DNA from: Paenibacillus sp. Soil766
GTDB taxonomy: Bacteria > Bacillota > Bacilli > Paenibacillales > NBRC-103111
Length of the DNA: 64,000 nucleotides
Reading direction: 5' to 3'
Assembly (NCBI RefSeq): GCF_001428105.1
Contig: NZ_LMSJ01000060.1
Coordinates: forward strand, 1 to 64,000
Under the pieces are notes generated by a model, which was not told where the DNA came from, searched no databases, and worked only from the letters and a program-made list of their open reading frames with translations. Positions within the stretch are counted from its first letter, which is position 1. Every line of letters begins with the position of its first letter. The translations under genes were made by a program, and so were the position numbers. This document shows, one piece after another, positions 7,989 through 17,383 of the stretch.

Positions 7989-9425
7989 TTACTCCACGAT
8001 CGGAAGAACAGTAGCCTTGACTGGCACCGGCCATCTTTCAAGCTCCGGAACATCGGTAGCCTTGCCCCATTTGGCCAGCAACTGATGATGCTCGGCTTTC
8101 TCCAGATGTTTCTCGATAATCGCGGTCGTATCCCAGGTCTGTTTCAAAATGGCCTCAAAATGGCCGACAACGTCGCTTCTTTCTTGAGCTAGATTGTGCA
8201 GCTCTTGCGGATCCTTACTCAAATCGAACAACTGCTTGTACTGCTCATAGAAGGCATAGGCGACATATTTCCAGTTGCCCTGCCGCAGCATGCGCCCAGG
8301 AACCGGCCCGCAGTCCAACGTGGCTACATACTCGCTAATGATGTAACGCTCCGGGTCCTCCGGGCCGTTCTCCAGCAAGGATTTCAGGCTGACGCCATCC
8401 TGTCTGGGCGGAGTCTCCGCTCCGGCATACGCACACAGCGTCGGCCCCAAATCCATAATGCTTACCGGCTGCTCAACTCGACGACCGGCGGATACGCCGG
8501 TTCCTGACACGATCATGGGGATTTTGGCCGAACCTTCATAGAAGGTGCTCTTCCCGATCAACCCATGCTCACCAGCCTGCTCGCCATGGTCGGACATGTA
8601 GATGAACACGCCTTGACGACCGCTGCGCGCCAAATAACGGCTCCATCCCTCACGCACTTCTCCGACTTGGCTGTCTATCGTTTCGATCATCCCTAAATAG
8701 GCGGCACGCAGCTTGATAACATTGTCCTCCGTTAGCTTGTTCTGGGCTCGCATCTTCTGCAGGACAGGATGACCCTCGTCGAGCCCGAAAGACTCTGGAA
8801 TGCCTACCCTTTCTTTATAATACATATATCGCTCAGGAGGAGCTACATAGGTATGGTGCGGACCATACGTACCGACAAAGAGGCATTGCGGCTTCTCATG
8901 GTCTTGATTCAAATAGTCCAAGGCGGCCTTGATCACAGCCTTGTCATACTCAAGCACAGGAGACGTCCCACCTCCGATAATTTTCAGACTTTGATTGGCC
9001 ATTGTGCCAACAAAGGGGCCCAAATCCGAACGGGCCGAACCATAGCGCCCCCAGAATAGCGGAGTCATCTCGCCCATAATGCGTTTGGTGAATCCGTGCC
9101 GCTGGTCCTCGCCCATAAAATGCATCCGCCCGCACAGCACCGTTTCGTAGCCTTCCGCGGCAATGCCGTGAAGAAAAGTGGCCTGATCGCTGCCGATCGC
9201 ACCGTGATTCGTATAGACGCCGGTTTTCTCCGGTAGTTGTCCAGTCAGCATGGATACTCTGGCAGGAACGCACAGCGGCGAGGACGTGTAAGCTGCGCTC
9301 ATGACGGTTCCTTCCTGAGCGAGCTGGTCCAGATGAGGCGTGCAAACCGTCGCGTGCCCTTCATAACCTGTGTACCGCGCATGATGCTGATCGCTCAAGA
9401 ACACCAATAAATCCGGTTTCTTCAT
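7989..9425 (-). CDS. Cytoplasmic Cys-type sulfatase (CVPAR type)
   Basis: 478 aa. Metal site LLVFLSDQHH (D12), CVPAR at 52-56 with C52 as formylglycine precursor, YMSDHGEQAGEHGLIGKS as second active-site segment. No signal peptide. The SDQHH and CVPAR variants belong to the sulfatase branch often annotated as choline-sulfatase or arylsulfatase-like; the specificity cannot be read from the sequence. It follows the GH3 gene by about 20 nt, so both are on one transcript with the permeases. No separate promoter was seen. Confidence 0.9.
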   Translation of the reverse strand: MKKPDLLVFLSDQHHARYTGYEGHATVCTPHLDQLAQEGTVMSAAYTSSPLCVPARVSMLTGQLPEKTGVYTNHGAIGSDQATFLHGIAAEGYETVLCGRMHFMGEDQRHGFTKRIMGEMTPLFWGRYGSARSDLGPFVGTMANQSLKIIGGGTSPVLEYDKAVIKAALDYLNQDHEKPQCLFVGTYGPHHTYVAPPERYMYYKERVGIPESFGLDEGHPVLQKMRAQNKLTEDNVIKLRAAYLGMIETIDSQVGEVREGWSRYLARSGRQGVFIYMSDHGEQAGEHGLIGKSTFYEGSAKIPMIVSGTGVSAGRRVEQPVSIMDLGPTLCAYAGAETPPRQDGVSLKSLLENGPEDPERYIISEYVATLDCGPVPGRMLRQGNWKYVAYAFYEQYKQLFDLSKDPQELHNLAQERSDVVGHFEAILKQTWDTTAIIEKHLEKAEHHQLLAKWGKATDVPELERWPVPVKATVLPIVE

Positions 9426-9445
9426 ACCTGCTTCCTCCCATCATC

Positions 9446-11722
9446 TCACTTATTCATGCTAGATAGTCGTTTTCCATATGTAGCAGTTCGCTCATCTTGA
9501 ATGACGCCGCTCCAATTTAGTCCGTACGCAAAATCGTAAGCGTGCCCGGCAGAATCAACGTATACACGCATATCATGAGGAACGTCCTCATGCTGCTCCT
9601 CGACGGTTCGCATATCGGCGGGCATTTGGAATGGCAGCAGGCCGCTCGGTTCCGCAGATCCGGTAATCACTTCCATAATGGATTTCTCCACAGCTCCGAA
9701 GTTGGCTAAAATCGCACTGGCTGCACCCTCGAATTCGGCCATGACCATCGGATTATTCAAAGTCAGCGACACAATGACCGGCTTCTCCTTCATCCGTTGC
9801 TTCGTCTCCAGCACCATGTCAAGATCCCCGGCATTGGTAACGGTCACCGTCTTCCCGTTGTAGGCCCGGTTCAGCACATCTCGCGGATCTCCGGCGATGC
9901 TGACATCCCGGCCATATTCTGCAGTGTAAGGACCATATTGCAGACTGATCGGGACATAGCCTGATCCGCCAGCGGCCACGTCCGCCTTGCTGTAGCCCAT
10001 CGTAGAATGTGGGCTTTCGATGAAGACAAGGGCGAAATCCGCTTCATCTGGCTCCTCCGTCACTTCGAAGTAGCGTCTAATCTCATCCAGGTTAACGGGA
10101 TAGCCATCGCTTGCCGGCACCGGCCGTCCAATCCAGTTGCTGCGGGCAGGGAGCTTCCTTTTCGGAATATATACCTTTTTATTGGATTTCATGGGGAGAA
10201 CCTGGTTGTCGTTCTTCAGCAGAACGAACGCTTTCAACTGCGCCTCGTAACCGGCTTGTGTGAACGCCTCGCAGCCTACCGTCTCCACGGTCTTCTGGAC
10301 ATCGACGTATGGATTCTCGAACAACCCCAGTCTGAATAAGTTCTTCAGCAACCTGACGGCCGATTGCTCGAACCGCCTCCGCATGTAAGCTTCACCATGC
10401 TCCCGAACACCGATCTGGTACGCCTCCATAATCGGGCCGGCTTCGTTGTTGCCGCCGAACTGGTCCACTCCTGCCATGAGCAGCTTATAGTGGCGCTCCG
10501 CTACGGTGTATCCCTCTTCAACCCCCCAGCATCTTCCTCCGGGATTCAGCCTCGTAATATCTTCCGGCGCGTCGGCGGTAATGCTCCAGTCCGTGCATAC
10601 GACACCGTCGTAGCCGACCTGCTCGCGGAGTAAATCATGGATGAGGTAGGAACTGTACGAGTTGCCCACATTTTCCCCGTTCTTCTTGTCCTGCTCCCAG
10701 GAGATCGTATAATAAGGCATAACCGCGGACGCCTGCCCCGTCTTGCCGTTCAGGCGAAACGCCCCTTCGGTAAAAGGAATCAGGTGCTGCTCAAAGTTGT
10801 TCCCCGGGTATATGGCATATTTGCCGTAACCGAAGTGCGCGTCACGCCCCGCTTCACCAGAGCCGCCCCCGGGCCAGTGCTTCACCATCGCATTCACGCT
10901 GTCATAACCCCAGCCCTCCGCGATTTCTGCTTCGCCCTCCGACGTTTGAAAGCCGTCAATATAAGCGCGTGCCATATCGGCAGACAAATGCGGATCCTCG
11001 CCGAACGTCATGCCGAACCTGAACCATCGCGGATCAGTGCCGATGTCGACCTGCGGAGACAGCGCAGTCGACAAGCCAAGAGCGCGATATTCCTTGGCCG
11101 CAATCTCCCCGAACTTGCGGGCGAGCTCGGGGTCGAACGTTGCCGCAAGGCCCATCGATTCTGGCCAGATCGAGATGTGGCTGCCTCCGCCAACCTTGAA
11201 TTCGGTGGAAGCATCCAGGCCGTGACGCGGATCAGAGCTGTTATTAGCCGGGATGCCAAGAGGCTCGCTTTCGGCAACCTGCTGCAGCAGGTTGTTCCAT
11301 CGTGCGCCGCACTCCGGACTCTCCACGCTCGTCACAAGCACGTGGCGGATATGGTCTTTAGCCAAAAACTGCCGCTGCTGGTCCGTTAAAGCGTATGGCT
11401 CCAAGGCGCTCTCCTCAAAAGACTTACCGTCATAAGTCGCAGGATTGAAGCCCTTGCTCCCTGGAATCGCCTGATGTTTGCTGAACAGCATCAAACCGGC
11501 GATTTGGTCGATGGACATTTTAGACGCAAGATCCTTTGCCCTCTCCTCTGGCGATAAACGCCAATCCTCATAAGGATCCAGCTTGCCGTCTTTGTTCAAA
11601 TCCTTGAACAACAGGCCGTCCTGACGGATTATCTTAACTCCCGTTCCTTCGGTGTAACCGAGGGTAGGGCCGTTATCATTGTTCACATACCGAATGACTT
11701 GTTCGTTCTGACGTTGCTTCAC
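9446..11722 (-). CDS. Glycoside hydrolase family 3 enzyme
   Basis: 758 aa from a GTG at 11722, chosen because GAGGG lies 7 nt upstream; longer in-frame starts at 11743-11746 have no spaced site. An EF-hand-like DLNKDGKLDPYED near residues 41-54 opens a typical GH3 barrel with KHWPGGG (about 281-287) and the nucleophile motif VVCTDWS (Asp near 378). No signal peptide, so an intracellular exo-acting beta-glycosidase (beta-glucosidase or beta-xylosidase class). It lies between the permease pair and a sulfatase, which suggests hydrolysis of an imported, possibly sulfated, glycoside. Specificity within GH3 is not readable. Confidence 0.9.
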   Translation of the reverse strand: MKQRQNEQVIRYVNNDNGPTLGYTEGTGVKIIRQDGLLFKDLNKDGKLDPYEDWRLSPEERAKDLASKMSIDQIAGLMLFSKHQAIPGSKGFNPATYDGKSFEESALEPYALTDQQRQFLAKDHIRHVLVTSVESPECGARWNNLLQQVAESEPLGIPANNSSDPRHGLDASTEFKVGGGSHISIWPESMGLAATFDPELARKFGEIAAKEYRALGLSTALSPQVDIGTDPRWFRFGMTFGEDPHLSADMARAYIDGFQTSEGEAEIAEGWGYDSVNAMVKHWPGGGSGEAGRDAHFGYGKYAIYPGNNFEQHLIPFTEGAFRLNGKTGQASAVMPYYTISWEQDKKNGENVGNSYSSYLIHDLLREQVGYDGVVCTDWSITADAPEDITRLNPGGRCWGVEEGYTVAERHYKLLMAGVDQFGGNNEAGPIMEAYQIGVREHGEAYMRRRFEQSAVRLLKNLFRLGLFENPYVDVQKTVETVGCEAFTQAGYEAQLKAFVLLKNDNQVLPMKSNKKVYIPKRKLPARSNWIGRPVPASDGYPVNLDEIRRYFEVTEEPDEADFALVFIESPHSTMGYSKADVAAGGSGYVPISLQYGPYTAEYGRDVSIAGDPRDVLNRAYNGKTVTVTNAGDLDMVLETKQRMKEKPVIVSLTLNNPMVMAEFEGAASAILANFGAVEKSIMEVITGSAEPSGLLPFQMPADMRTVEEQHEDVPHDMRVYVDSAGHAYDFAYGLNWSGVIQDERTATYGKRLSSMNK

Positions 11723-11746
11723 TGTATTTCCCTCATTTCTCATCAA

Positions 11747-12616
11747 TTAACCTTTCACCGAACCCATCAGCATGCCCTTGTTAAAATATTTCTGCATGAA
11801 TGGATATACGACCAACAGCGGGAACGCTGTGATCAGGACAGCCGCCATTTTTACGGCAGGGGTGTACGAGAAGCCGCCAGCGCCTACTTCCATACTAGAG
11901 TCGGATTCGATCAGCATTTGGCGCAAAAACACTTGAAGAGGCATATCATGCGAGTTATTCAAGAACAGAATCGCGTAAAAATAGGTGTTCCAATTGTGTA
12001 CGGCGTAAAACAAAGTAAAGGTAACAACCGCTGGCATGGATAGCGGCATGACGATTTGCCAGAACAAACGCCACTCGGAGCAGCCATCGATTTTGGCCGA
12101 TTCCTCCAGTTCGGCAGGGATGTTCTGAAAGAAGCTCCGCATGACAATCAGGTTAAACGGGGCTATCGCCCCGGTCAGGTAGAGTGCCCAATAGCTGTTA
12201 AGCAGCCCCAATTCCTTGACCACAAGATAGGTAGGAATCATCCCCCCGGCAAAAATCATCGTGAACAGCACCATAAAGTTAATCGTACGACGGCCCTTCA
12301 GCCAGTTCTTCGATAAACCGTAGGCCATCAGGCTCGTCAGCACTATGTTGATGGCTGTTCCCGTGACTGTAATCGTCACGGCATTTCGGAACGATCTCAT
12401 AAAGTTATCGTTGCTGAGCAGGTAGCCGTACGCTTCGATCGTCCACTCATGAGGAAAGATAAAGAAACCGCGGGACACAAATTCCTGTTCCGTCGCAAAC
12501 GAGCTAGCCACAACATAAAGAAAAGGGGCCAAGATCACCAGTAAAGTTAGGACCAACAGTCCATAAATCGTACCGGTGAAGAGCGGATCTTTTCCACGCG
12601 AGTCAAATGTATTCAT
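11747..12616 (-). CDS. Sugar ABC transporter permease, YtcP/LplC type
   Basis: 289 aa from the ATG at 12616 with GAGGGGG about 9 nt upstream. Six hydrophobic segments and the cytoplasmic EAA-type loop (EESAKIDGCSEWRLFWQ) that contacts the ATPase. The C-terminus PFMQKYFNKGMLMGSVKG is the hallmark of this permease group. The start lies 1 nt after the stop of the partner permease. No ATPase gene is in the island; such systems commonly share an MsmX-type ATPase encoded elsewhere. Confidence 0.95.
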   Translation of the reverse strand: MNTFDSRGKDPLFTGTIYGLLVLTLLVILAPFLYVVASSFATEQEFVSRGFFIFPHEWTIEAYGYLLSNDNFMRSFRNAVTITVTGTAINIVLTSLMAYGLSKNWLKGRRTINFMVLFTMIFAGGMIPTYLVVKELGLLNSYWALYLTGAIAPFNLIVMRSFFQNIPAELEESAKIDGCSEWRLFWQIVMPLSMPAVVTFTLFYAVHNWNTYFYAILFLNNSHDMPLQVFLRQMLIESDSSMEVGAGGFSYTPAVKMAAVLITAFPLLVVYPFMQKYFNKGMLMGSVKG

Positions 12617-12617
12617 G

Positions 12618-13574
12618 TCAGTAAACCCCCTCTTCGCCTGCTTTTTTAGAAAGCTTGTTAGCCAGTACAATCAAGACAAGGCCGACCAGCGATTTGAACA
12701 GTCCAACAGCCGTCGTGAAGCTGAATTCGCCTTGCAGTACACCGGACCGATACACATACGTATCAAATACATCGGAAACCGATAAGTTCAGCGAGTTTTG
12801 CATCAAATAAATGTGCTCGAAGCCGATATCCATGACATGTCCCAATCGCAGAATGAATAAAATAATAATCGTTCCTTTAAGCGCTGGTAGCGTAATATAC
12901 AGCATCTGCTTCCAACGATTCGCGCCGTCGACGACAGCAGCTTCATACAAGGTAGGGTCCACGGCAGCCAGCGCCGCAAGGAAAATAACCGCATTCCAGC
13001 CCGCTTCTTTCCAAATGCTCTGGAACACATACACCCAGCGGAAGTAATTAGGATCTGTCAGGAGCTCAATTCGCTCGAAGCCTGCACTGGCAAGCCCTTT
13101 GTTAATCGCGCCTTCCTGTGTAGCAAACAGGATGATGGTAATGCCCACTACGACGACCCACGAGATAAAGTGCGGCATATAAATGGCGGTTTGAACAAAT
13201 TTCTTAAACCAACGGACACGAACCTCGTTAAGCACTACAGCGATCACAACCGGGGCCGGAAAAAACAAGAATAAGTTAAGCGCGCTCAACACTAACGTGT
13301 TTCTTAGCAGGATTAAAAAATCCGCTTCTCCAAACAAACGCTGGAAATGCGCGAAGCCCACCCATTCGCTGCCGCCGAATCCCTCGAACGGATTGTAATC
13401 TTGAAAAGCAATAATGATCCCGCCCATCGGCACATAACGGAAAATTAAGAAATACAACAAACCGGGTAAAATCATCAGATATAATGGAAGCCCTCTCTTC
13501 CATTCCCTAAGCGCCGATTTTCTGCGCGATGGCAGATTTGCCTGCACCAATTCAATCGTGGATTCACTCTGCAC
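12618..13574 (-). CDS. Sugar ABC transporter permease, LplB/YteP type
   Basis: 318 aa, GTG start at 13574 behind AGGAGGG. Hydrophobic from about residue 28, with YLMILPGLLYFLIFRYVP and IIAFQDYNPFEG, both diagnostic for LplB-type permeases, and the EAA loop EAAVVDGANRWKQ. First gene of the transcript from the promoter at 13624-13668, followed by the second permease, GH3 and a sulfatase. It probably forms the heterodimeric channel with the gene at 11747. Confidence 0.95.
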   Translation of the reverse strand: MQSESTIELVQANLPSRRKSALREWKRGLPLYLMILPGLLYFLIFRYVPMGGIIIAFQDYNPFEGFGGSEWVGFAHFQRLFGEADFLILLRNTLVLSALNLFLFFPAPVVIAVVLNEVRVRWFKKFVQTAIYMPHFISWVVVVGITIILFATQEGAINKGLASAGFERIELLTDPNYFRWVYVFQSIWKEAGWNAVIFLAALAAVDPTLYEAAVVDGANRWKQMLYITLPALKGTIIILFILRLGHVMDIGFEHIYLMQNSLNLSVSDVFDTYVYRSGVLQGEFSFTTAVGLFKSLVGLVLIVLANKLSKKAGEEGVY

Positions 13575-13623
13575 TTGCGTTCCCTCCTGAGCAATACTTT
13601 GATGTGGATCAAGTTATAGCTAC

Positions 13624-13668
13624 ATCATAGCCGCTCGTCGGACAGAAGTCGTTATACGATTATCTGAT
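13624..13668 (-). promoter_or_regulatory. Activator site plus -10 box, promoter of permease operon
   Basis: Minus strand: ATCAGATAATCGTATAACGA from 13668, TATGAT at 13629-13624, again 39 nt from motif start to -10. The following GTAGCTAT is also shared with the copy at 17384. Best-conserved member of the set of four. Confidence 0.8.
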
Positions 13669-13690
13669 TTCCAAACCTGCATAAATAGGC

Positions 13691-13735
13691 TCAACACAAA
13701 CAGGCCGCCACCGGTTATCCCGGTCAAACGGCCTT
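13691..13735 (-). terminator. Terminator after yesM-like kinase
   Basis: Stem AGGCCG/CGGCCT with an inner CCGG/CCGG helix, followed by the T-rich GTTTGTGTTG on the minus strand. It separates the kinase gene from the permease promoter. Confidence 0.75.
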
Positions 13736-13754
13736 GTCCAATGTCGGTATTCTC

Positions 13755-15563
13755 CTAACCTACTTTATATTTCAACGGAATGCGAATGGAAATAACGGTG
13801 CCTCTATCCGGGAAAGAAGAAAGTGTAAGCCCATAACCTTCTCCATACTGTAAAAACAATCGCGTGTGCACGTTGCGTATGCCTAATGATTCCGTTTGGA
13901 TGAACTTATGATCGTTAACGTTCCGGGAGATGTCATGAAGCCCTTGCCTAAGCTCGTCCAACTTCGATTCCGGAATACCCGGTCCGTTGTCCGCAATTTC
14001 AATCACCAGATCGCCCTTGTCGTCATACGCACTGACCAATATAGCGGCATCGCCCGCCCTCGGTTCTACCACGTATTTGACCGCGTTTTCCATCAAAGGC
14101 TGAGCGGTTAACTTCACGAGCAAGCAGCCGTAAAATTTCGGGTTCACCGTGATCCGGCTCTGAAACTTCTTAGGGAATCGGATGTGCGTAATCTCCAGAT
14201 ATTTCTCCAGAATCGTAAGCTCTTCCCGTAACGTAACCTCATGGTCTGAAAATTTCGCGGTATAGCGGTATACGTCAGCCAAATTGGTAGCCATACTTAC
14301 GACAAGTTCGTCATTGTTAATGTAACCGATACTTTTGATTACATCTAGGGAATTATAGAGCAGATGAGGATTAATTTGATTTTGAAGTGCCTGGATATAA
14401 GCCTCCTTCTGCCTCAGCCGCATGTGTACCTCCTGGAGCTTCAGCTCCGATATGGTATGGATCTGCTCGTCCAGCTGCTCGACCATTTTGTTAAAACTGT
14501 GGTTCAATATCTGAAATTCGTTCTTCCCATCCCGAAATTCGGCTCTAGTATTATAATCGCCTTGGAACACCCGATTCATATTCTGTCTCAAGTGAAGCAC
14601 GGGCTTTACGAACAAATTGGACACAATCGGCACAAGAAACATAACCAATATCGCAATAAGCCCAAATGCAATAATCGTCGAATTCCTTGCCGAATACAGT
14701 CCGCTCGCCATTTCGTCAAAAGGAACAAGAGCCACGACCCTCCAGCCGAGCACCTTGGAACTGCTGGTTGAGATCAGCATATTTTTTCCGTCAACCGATT
14801 GAATACTGACCCTGCCTTCAACCGGTATCTCGATTTCTTTACCAAGCGGCGTATCGGTAATCTTGTGTCCGCGCCACTCTTTAACGCGGTGATAAACAAT
14901 CGTATCGTCTTGGGAGAGCATCATGAACTGCCCTGATTGCCCGAGCTTCGACCTTTCAAACGTTTCCTCTATTTCGGACAGCGACAAATCCATGACGATA
15001 TAACCGATCTGCCCTAACGTCGTGCTGCTGTAAACCGGATTCAAGATCGAGATGACGGAAAGGCCGTTTTGCTGCGGATATTTAATCGTGTGCGTCGGGA
15101 TCAGAAAACGCTGCCCCGCAATCGGGACGTTATACCACGGCTCTGAGAGGTAACTTTCAACCTCCGAACTGTAGCTCCGCATGGCCAGAACACGCTTGTC
15201 CGTAGACATGAGGAATATGCCGGCGATCTCGTTGTAATTCAGAGCGACGTAGCGTCTCAACATCCCTTCAATGTTTTCTGCATCATAGGCCGAGATGCTG
15301 CCGCCGTCCTCGAACCAACGTTGAATCAGCTCTTCTTTCACGACTGTTTTCGTGGTTTTGGACAACTGCTCGAAATAAAATTCAATATGGTAATGCAATC
15401 GTTTGGCCGCTTCATCCGTCACCGTGTGAAAGTCTTTCTTTACCGTGTTGCTATAGTTCAAATGTGAGAAAAATCCCATAAGAATCATGGATAGAAAGCT
15501 GATACCGAGAAATAGGAGCACCATGCTCACCTTAATGGGAAATCGGTCCCAAAATTGTCTCAT
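13755..15563 (-). CDS. Sensor histidine kinase, YesM type
   Basis: 602 aa. TM1 about 11-32, an extracellular Cache-like domain of about 260 residues, TM2 about 297-318, a HAMP segment, then the His_kinase domain with QINPHLLYNSL (phospho-acceptor H400) and an ATPase domain with the N-box QPLMENAVKY and IADNGPGIP. This is the membrane sensor class paired with YesN response regulators in carbohydrate loci. The cognate regulator is presumably the gene at 17509, separated here by a sulfatase and a pseudogene. The upstream region (15564-15650) lacks the shared 39-nt promoter pattern. Confidence 0.93.
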   Translation of the reverse strand: MRQFWDRFPIKVSMVLLFLGISFLSMILMGFFSHLNYSNTVKKDFHTVTDEAAKRLHYHIEFYFEQLSKTTKTVVKEELIQRWFEDGGSISAYDAENIEGMLRRYVALNYNEIAGIFLMSTDKRVLAMRSYSSEVESYLSEPWYNVPIAGQRFLIPTHTIKYPQQNGLSVISILNPVYSSTTLGQIGYIVMDLSLSEIEETFERSKLGQSGQFMMLSQDDTIVYHRVKEWRGHKITDTPLGKEIEIPVEGRVSIQSVDGKNMLISTSSSKVLGWRVVALVPFDEMASGLYSARNSTIIAFGLIAILVMFLVPIVSNLFVKPVLHLRQNMNRVFQGDYNTRAEFRDGKNEFQILNHSFNKMVEQLDEQIHTISELKLQEVHMRLRQKEAYIQALQNQINPHLLYNSLDVIKSIGYINNDELVVSMATNLADVYRYTAKFSDHEVTLREELTILEKYLEITHIRFPKKFQSRITVNPKFYGCLLVKLTAQPLMENAVKYVVEPRAGDAAILVSAYDDKGDLVIEIADNGPGIPESKLDELRQGLHDISRNVNDHKFIQTESLGIRNVHTRLFLQYGEGYGLTLSSFPDRGTVISIRIPLKYKVG

Positions 15564-15651
15564 TGCACATCATGCCTTTACGTCTGAATTAGTTGAGGCT
15601 CAACATCGTGTACATGTTCTTGATCGACTTAGGATATCCTTTTTTCCTATA

Positions 15652-15693
15652 TAAAAAAGCAAAAGAAGGATGTCATCCGTAAAGATAACATCC
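15652..15693 (-). terminator. Terminator after sulfatase
   Basis: A 10-bp stem GGATGTTATC/GATGACATCC with loop TTTACG, then TTCTTTTGCTTTTTT on the minus strand. It lies just downstream of the sulfatase stop at 15707. Confidence 0.85.
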
Positions 15694-15706
15694 TCTCTGG
15701 TCTCCT

Positions 15707-17026
15707 CTATTCTTTGCCCCATTTGTTAACATTGTCTTGAATCACAGGATGTGACAAACCGCCTGTTATGTCCCACCAATGATCCACAGCGCCGCGAAGA
15801 GACTGCCTTGCTGTTTCCGCTTCCGGTCTCCCTGCTAGATTGACCAATTCATCGGGATCGTTCTGCAGGTTGTAAATCTCTTCCATGTCTTCCTCGTAGT
15901 AGTATACATATTTCCACTCCGGCGTCTGGGCCGCACGGAAAGGATGATAGCCCCAGTAAGCCTTGTAATGCTCGAAGAAAACGAGTTGTTCCTCAGGAGG
16001 CTCAGTGAGTCGAAGATGCGGCAGCAGTGAGCCGCCTTCGCATTCGACCGGCACCTGGATGCCTGCTGCATCGAGCAGCGTACCGGTTACAGCCGCGCTA
16101 GAGACAAGGTCTGGTATGACGGTGCGAGCCGCTTGCTCTCCCGGTGCATACAAAATGACAGGCACGTTATACAGCTCCTTATACGGGAGAACGCCCTTCA
16201 GGCGCAATTGATGTGCCCCCTGCATGTCTCCATGATCTGTCGTAAACAGGATTACGGTATTTTCCAGCATCCCTTTGGCTTCGAGCTTGCTCACTAGGCG
16301 CCCCAAGTTGTCATCCATAAGCTTCAGCATGGAACGGTAGTGCTGGGCATCTCTGCGGACAATGTCTTCCGTCATAGCGGATTCACCCTGCTGGGACCGT
16401 ATCTGTTGAAATTCCGGCTTCGTCGACAAGTCGTCCTCGTAATAACTGCTCGGAATAGGCATTTCAGACTTCGGAAACTGCGCCGCATACTGCTGAATGA
16501 GCTCAAAAGGCGGGTCTACCGGTGTATTCGGATGCGGCATATACCAATTGACAGCCATAAAGAACGGCTTGTCCCCCTCATAATCTTCCAAATAGTTGAG
16601 GGCTTTCGTAGACGTCAGCGCATCTCTGTGGCTATGAAACCGCGGCTCCGGGTTGGCAGCGCCCAAATCGAAGCCATCGGTCCGATAATCGGTAATTTGG
16701 AACTCATGGTGGGCGGGAGATAATCCTAAATGCCATTTTCCTAAATAAACAGTTTCATATCCGGCACGGTTAAATTCTTTGGCAATGCCCCACTCCTGTG
16801 GATCCAAAACATGGCCGATATTGTTGACGCCTACCTGATGAGGGAATTTCCCTGTCATCCAGCTAGCCCTGGAAGGTGAGCATTGGGCGGACGTCGAGAT
16901 CACGCCAGTAAACCGTACGCCTCGTTCCACCAGTTTATCCAGGTTCGGTGTGTGATAGCTGGAATTAACACAGCCTATCGCATCTACTTTTTGTTGATCG
17001 GTTGTAATCATGATGACGTTTTTCAT
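15707..17026 (-). CDS. Cytoplasmic Cys-type sulfatase
   Basis: 439 aa. Starts MKNVIMITTDQQKVDAIG (D10 metal ligand), CSPSR at 49-53 (C49 formylglycine precursor), FTTDHGDMQGAHQLRLKG as second active-site segment. No signal peptide. ATG behind a strong AGGAGG. It is a monocistronic unit: promoter at 17384-17428, terminator at 15652-15693. The roughly 350-nt leader is unusual because it contains a decayed malic-enzyme gene whose frame runs into this start codon (CCATGA). Substrate unknown. Confidence 0.9.
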   Translation of the reverse strand: MKNVIMITTDQQKVDAIGCVNSSYHTPNLDKLVERGVRFTGVISTSAQCSPSRASWMTGKFPHQVGVNNIGHVLDPQEWGIAKEFNRAGYETVYLGKWHLGLSPAHHEFQITDYRTDGFDLGAANPEPRFHSHRDALTSTKALNYLEDYEGDKPFFMAVNWYMPHPNTPVDPPFELIQQYAAQFPKSEMPIPSSYYEDDLSTKPEFQQIRSQQGESAMTEDIVRRDAQHYRSMLKLMDDNLGRLVSKLEAKGMLENTVILFTTDHGDMQGAHQLRLKGVLPYKELYNVPVILYAPGEQAARTVIPDLVSSAAVTGTLLDAAGIQVPVECEGGSLLPHLRLTEPPEEQLVFFEHYKAYWGYHPFRAAQTPEWKYVYYYEEDMEEIYNLQNDPDELVNLAGRPEAETARQSLRGAVDHWWDITGGLSHPVIQDNVNKWGKE

Positions 17027-17373
17027 GGCGATTGCCTCCTAGTAAATATGATCCCACCATATGCTTCATCGGGCGTAGGATTAGCCATCGCGAATACGAT
17101 GCGGCGCAGCGCCATTTTCTGGACATCCTCTCCGGTCTGCAGAACGCCTCTAAACACGCCTGCCGCTTCACCCGCATCCAGGGCATCCACAGTAATATCC
17201 CGTAATGAAGACTCTTACCCCGGGCGTATCACATCGATCGAGGTAACATCTCCTCCGGCTTGACTTATGGCAGCCGCTACTTGTCCGAAGATGATTTTGC
17301 TGTGCTCCAGCTCGGCTCGAATAATAATACTGGTATGCGCCACTCTTCTTATAGCTCCCAGTTCATCATTGAT
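17023..17373 (-). pseudogene. Malic enzyme remnant with nonsense codon and internal deletion
   Basis: One reading frame on the minus strand encodes RRVAHTSIIIRAELEHSKII, GQVAAAISQAGGDVTSIDV and IRPG, the N-terminal ACT-like region of MalS/MaeA-type NAD malic enzymes. A TAA (probably from AAA) follows RPG; the same frame then resumes with ESSLRDITVDALDAGEAA, still family-like. The next segment, GEDVQKMALRRIVFAMANPT, matches the far C-terminal part of malic enzyme, so roughly 300 residues are missing. No start codon opens the frame. Its end overlaps the sulfatase ATG. I recognise the family from memory; an alignment would settle it. Confidence 0.7.
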
Positions 17374-17383
17374 TCATAGCTAC

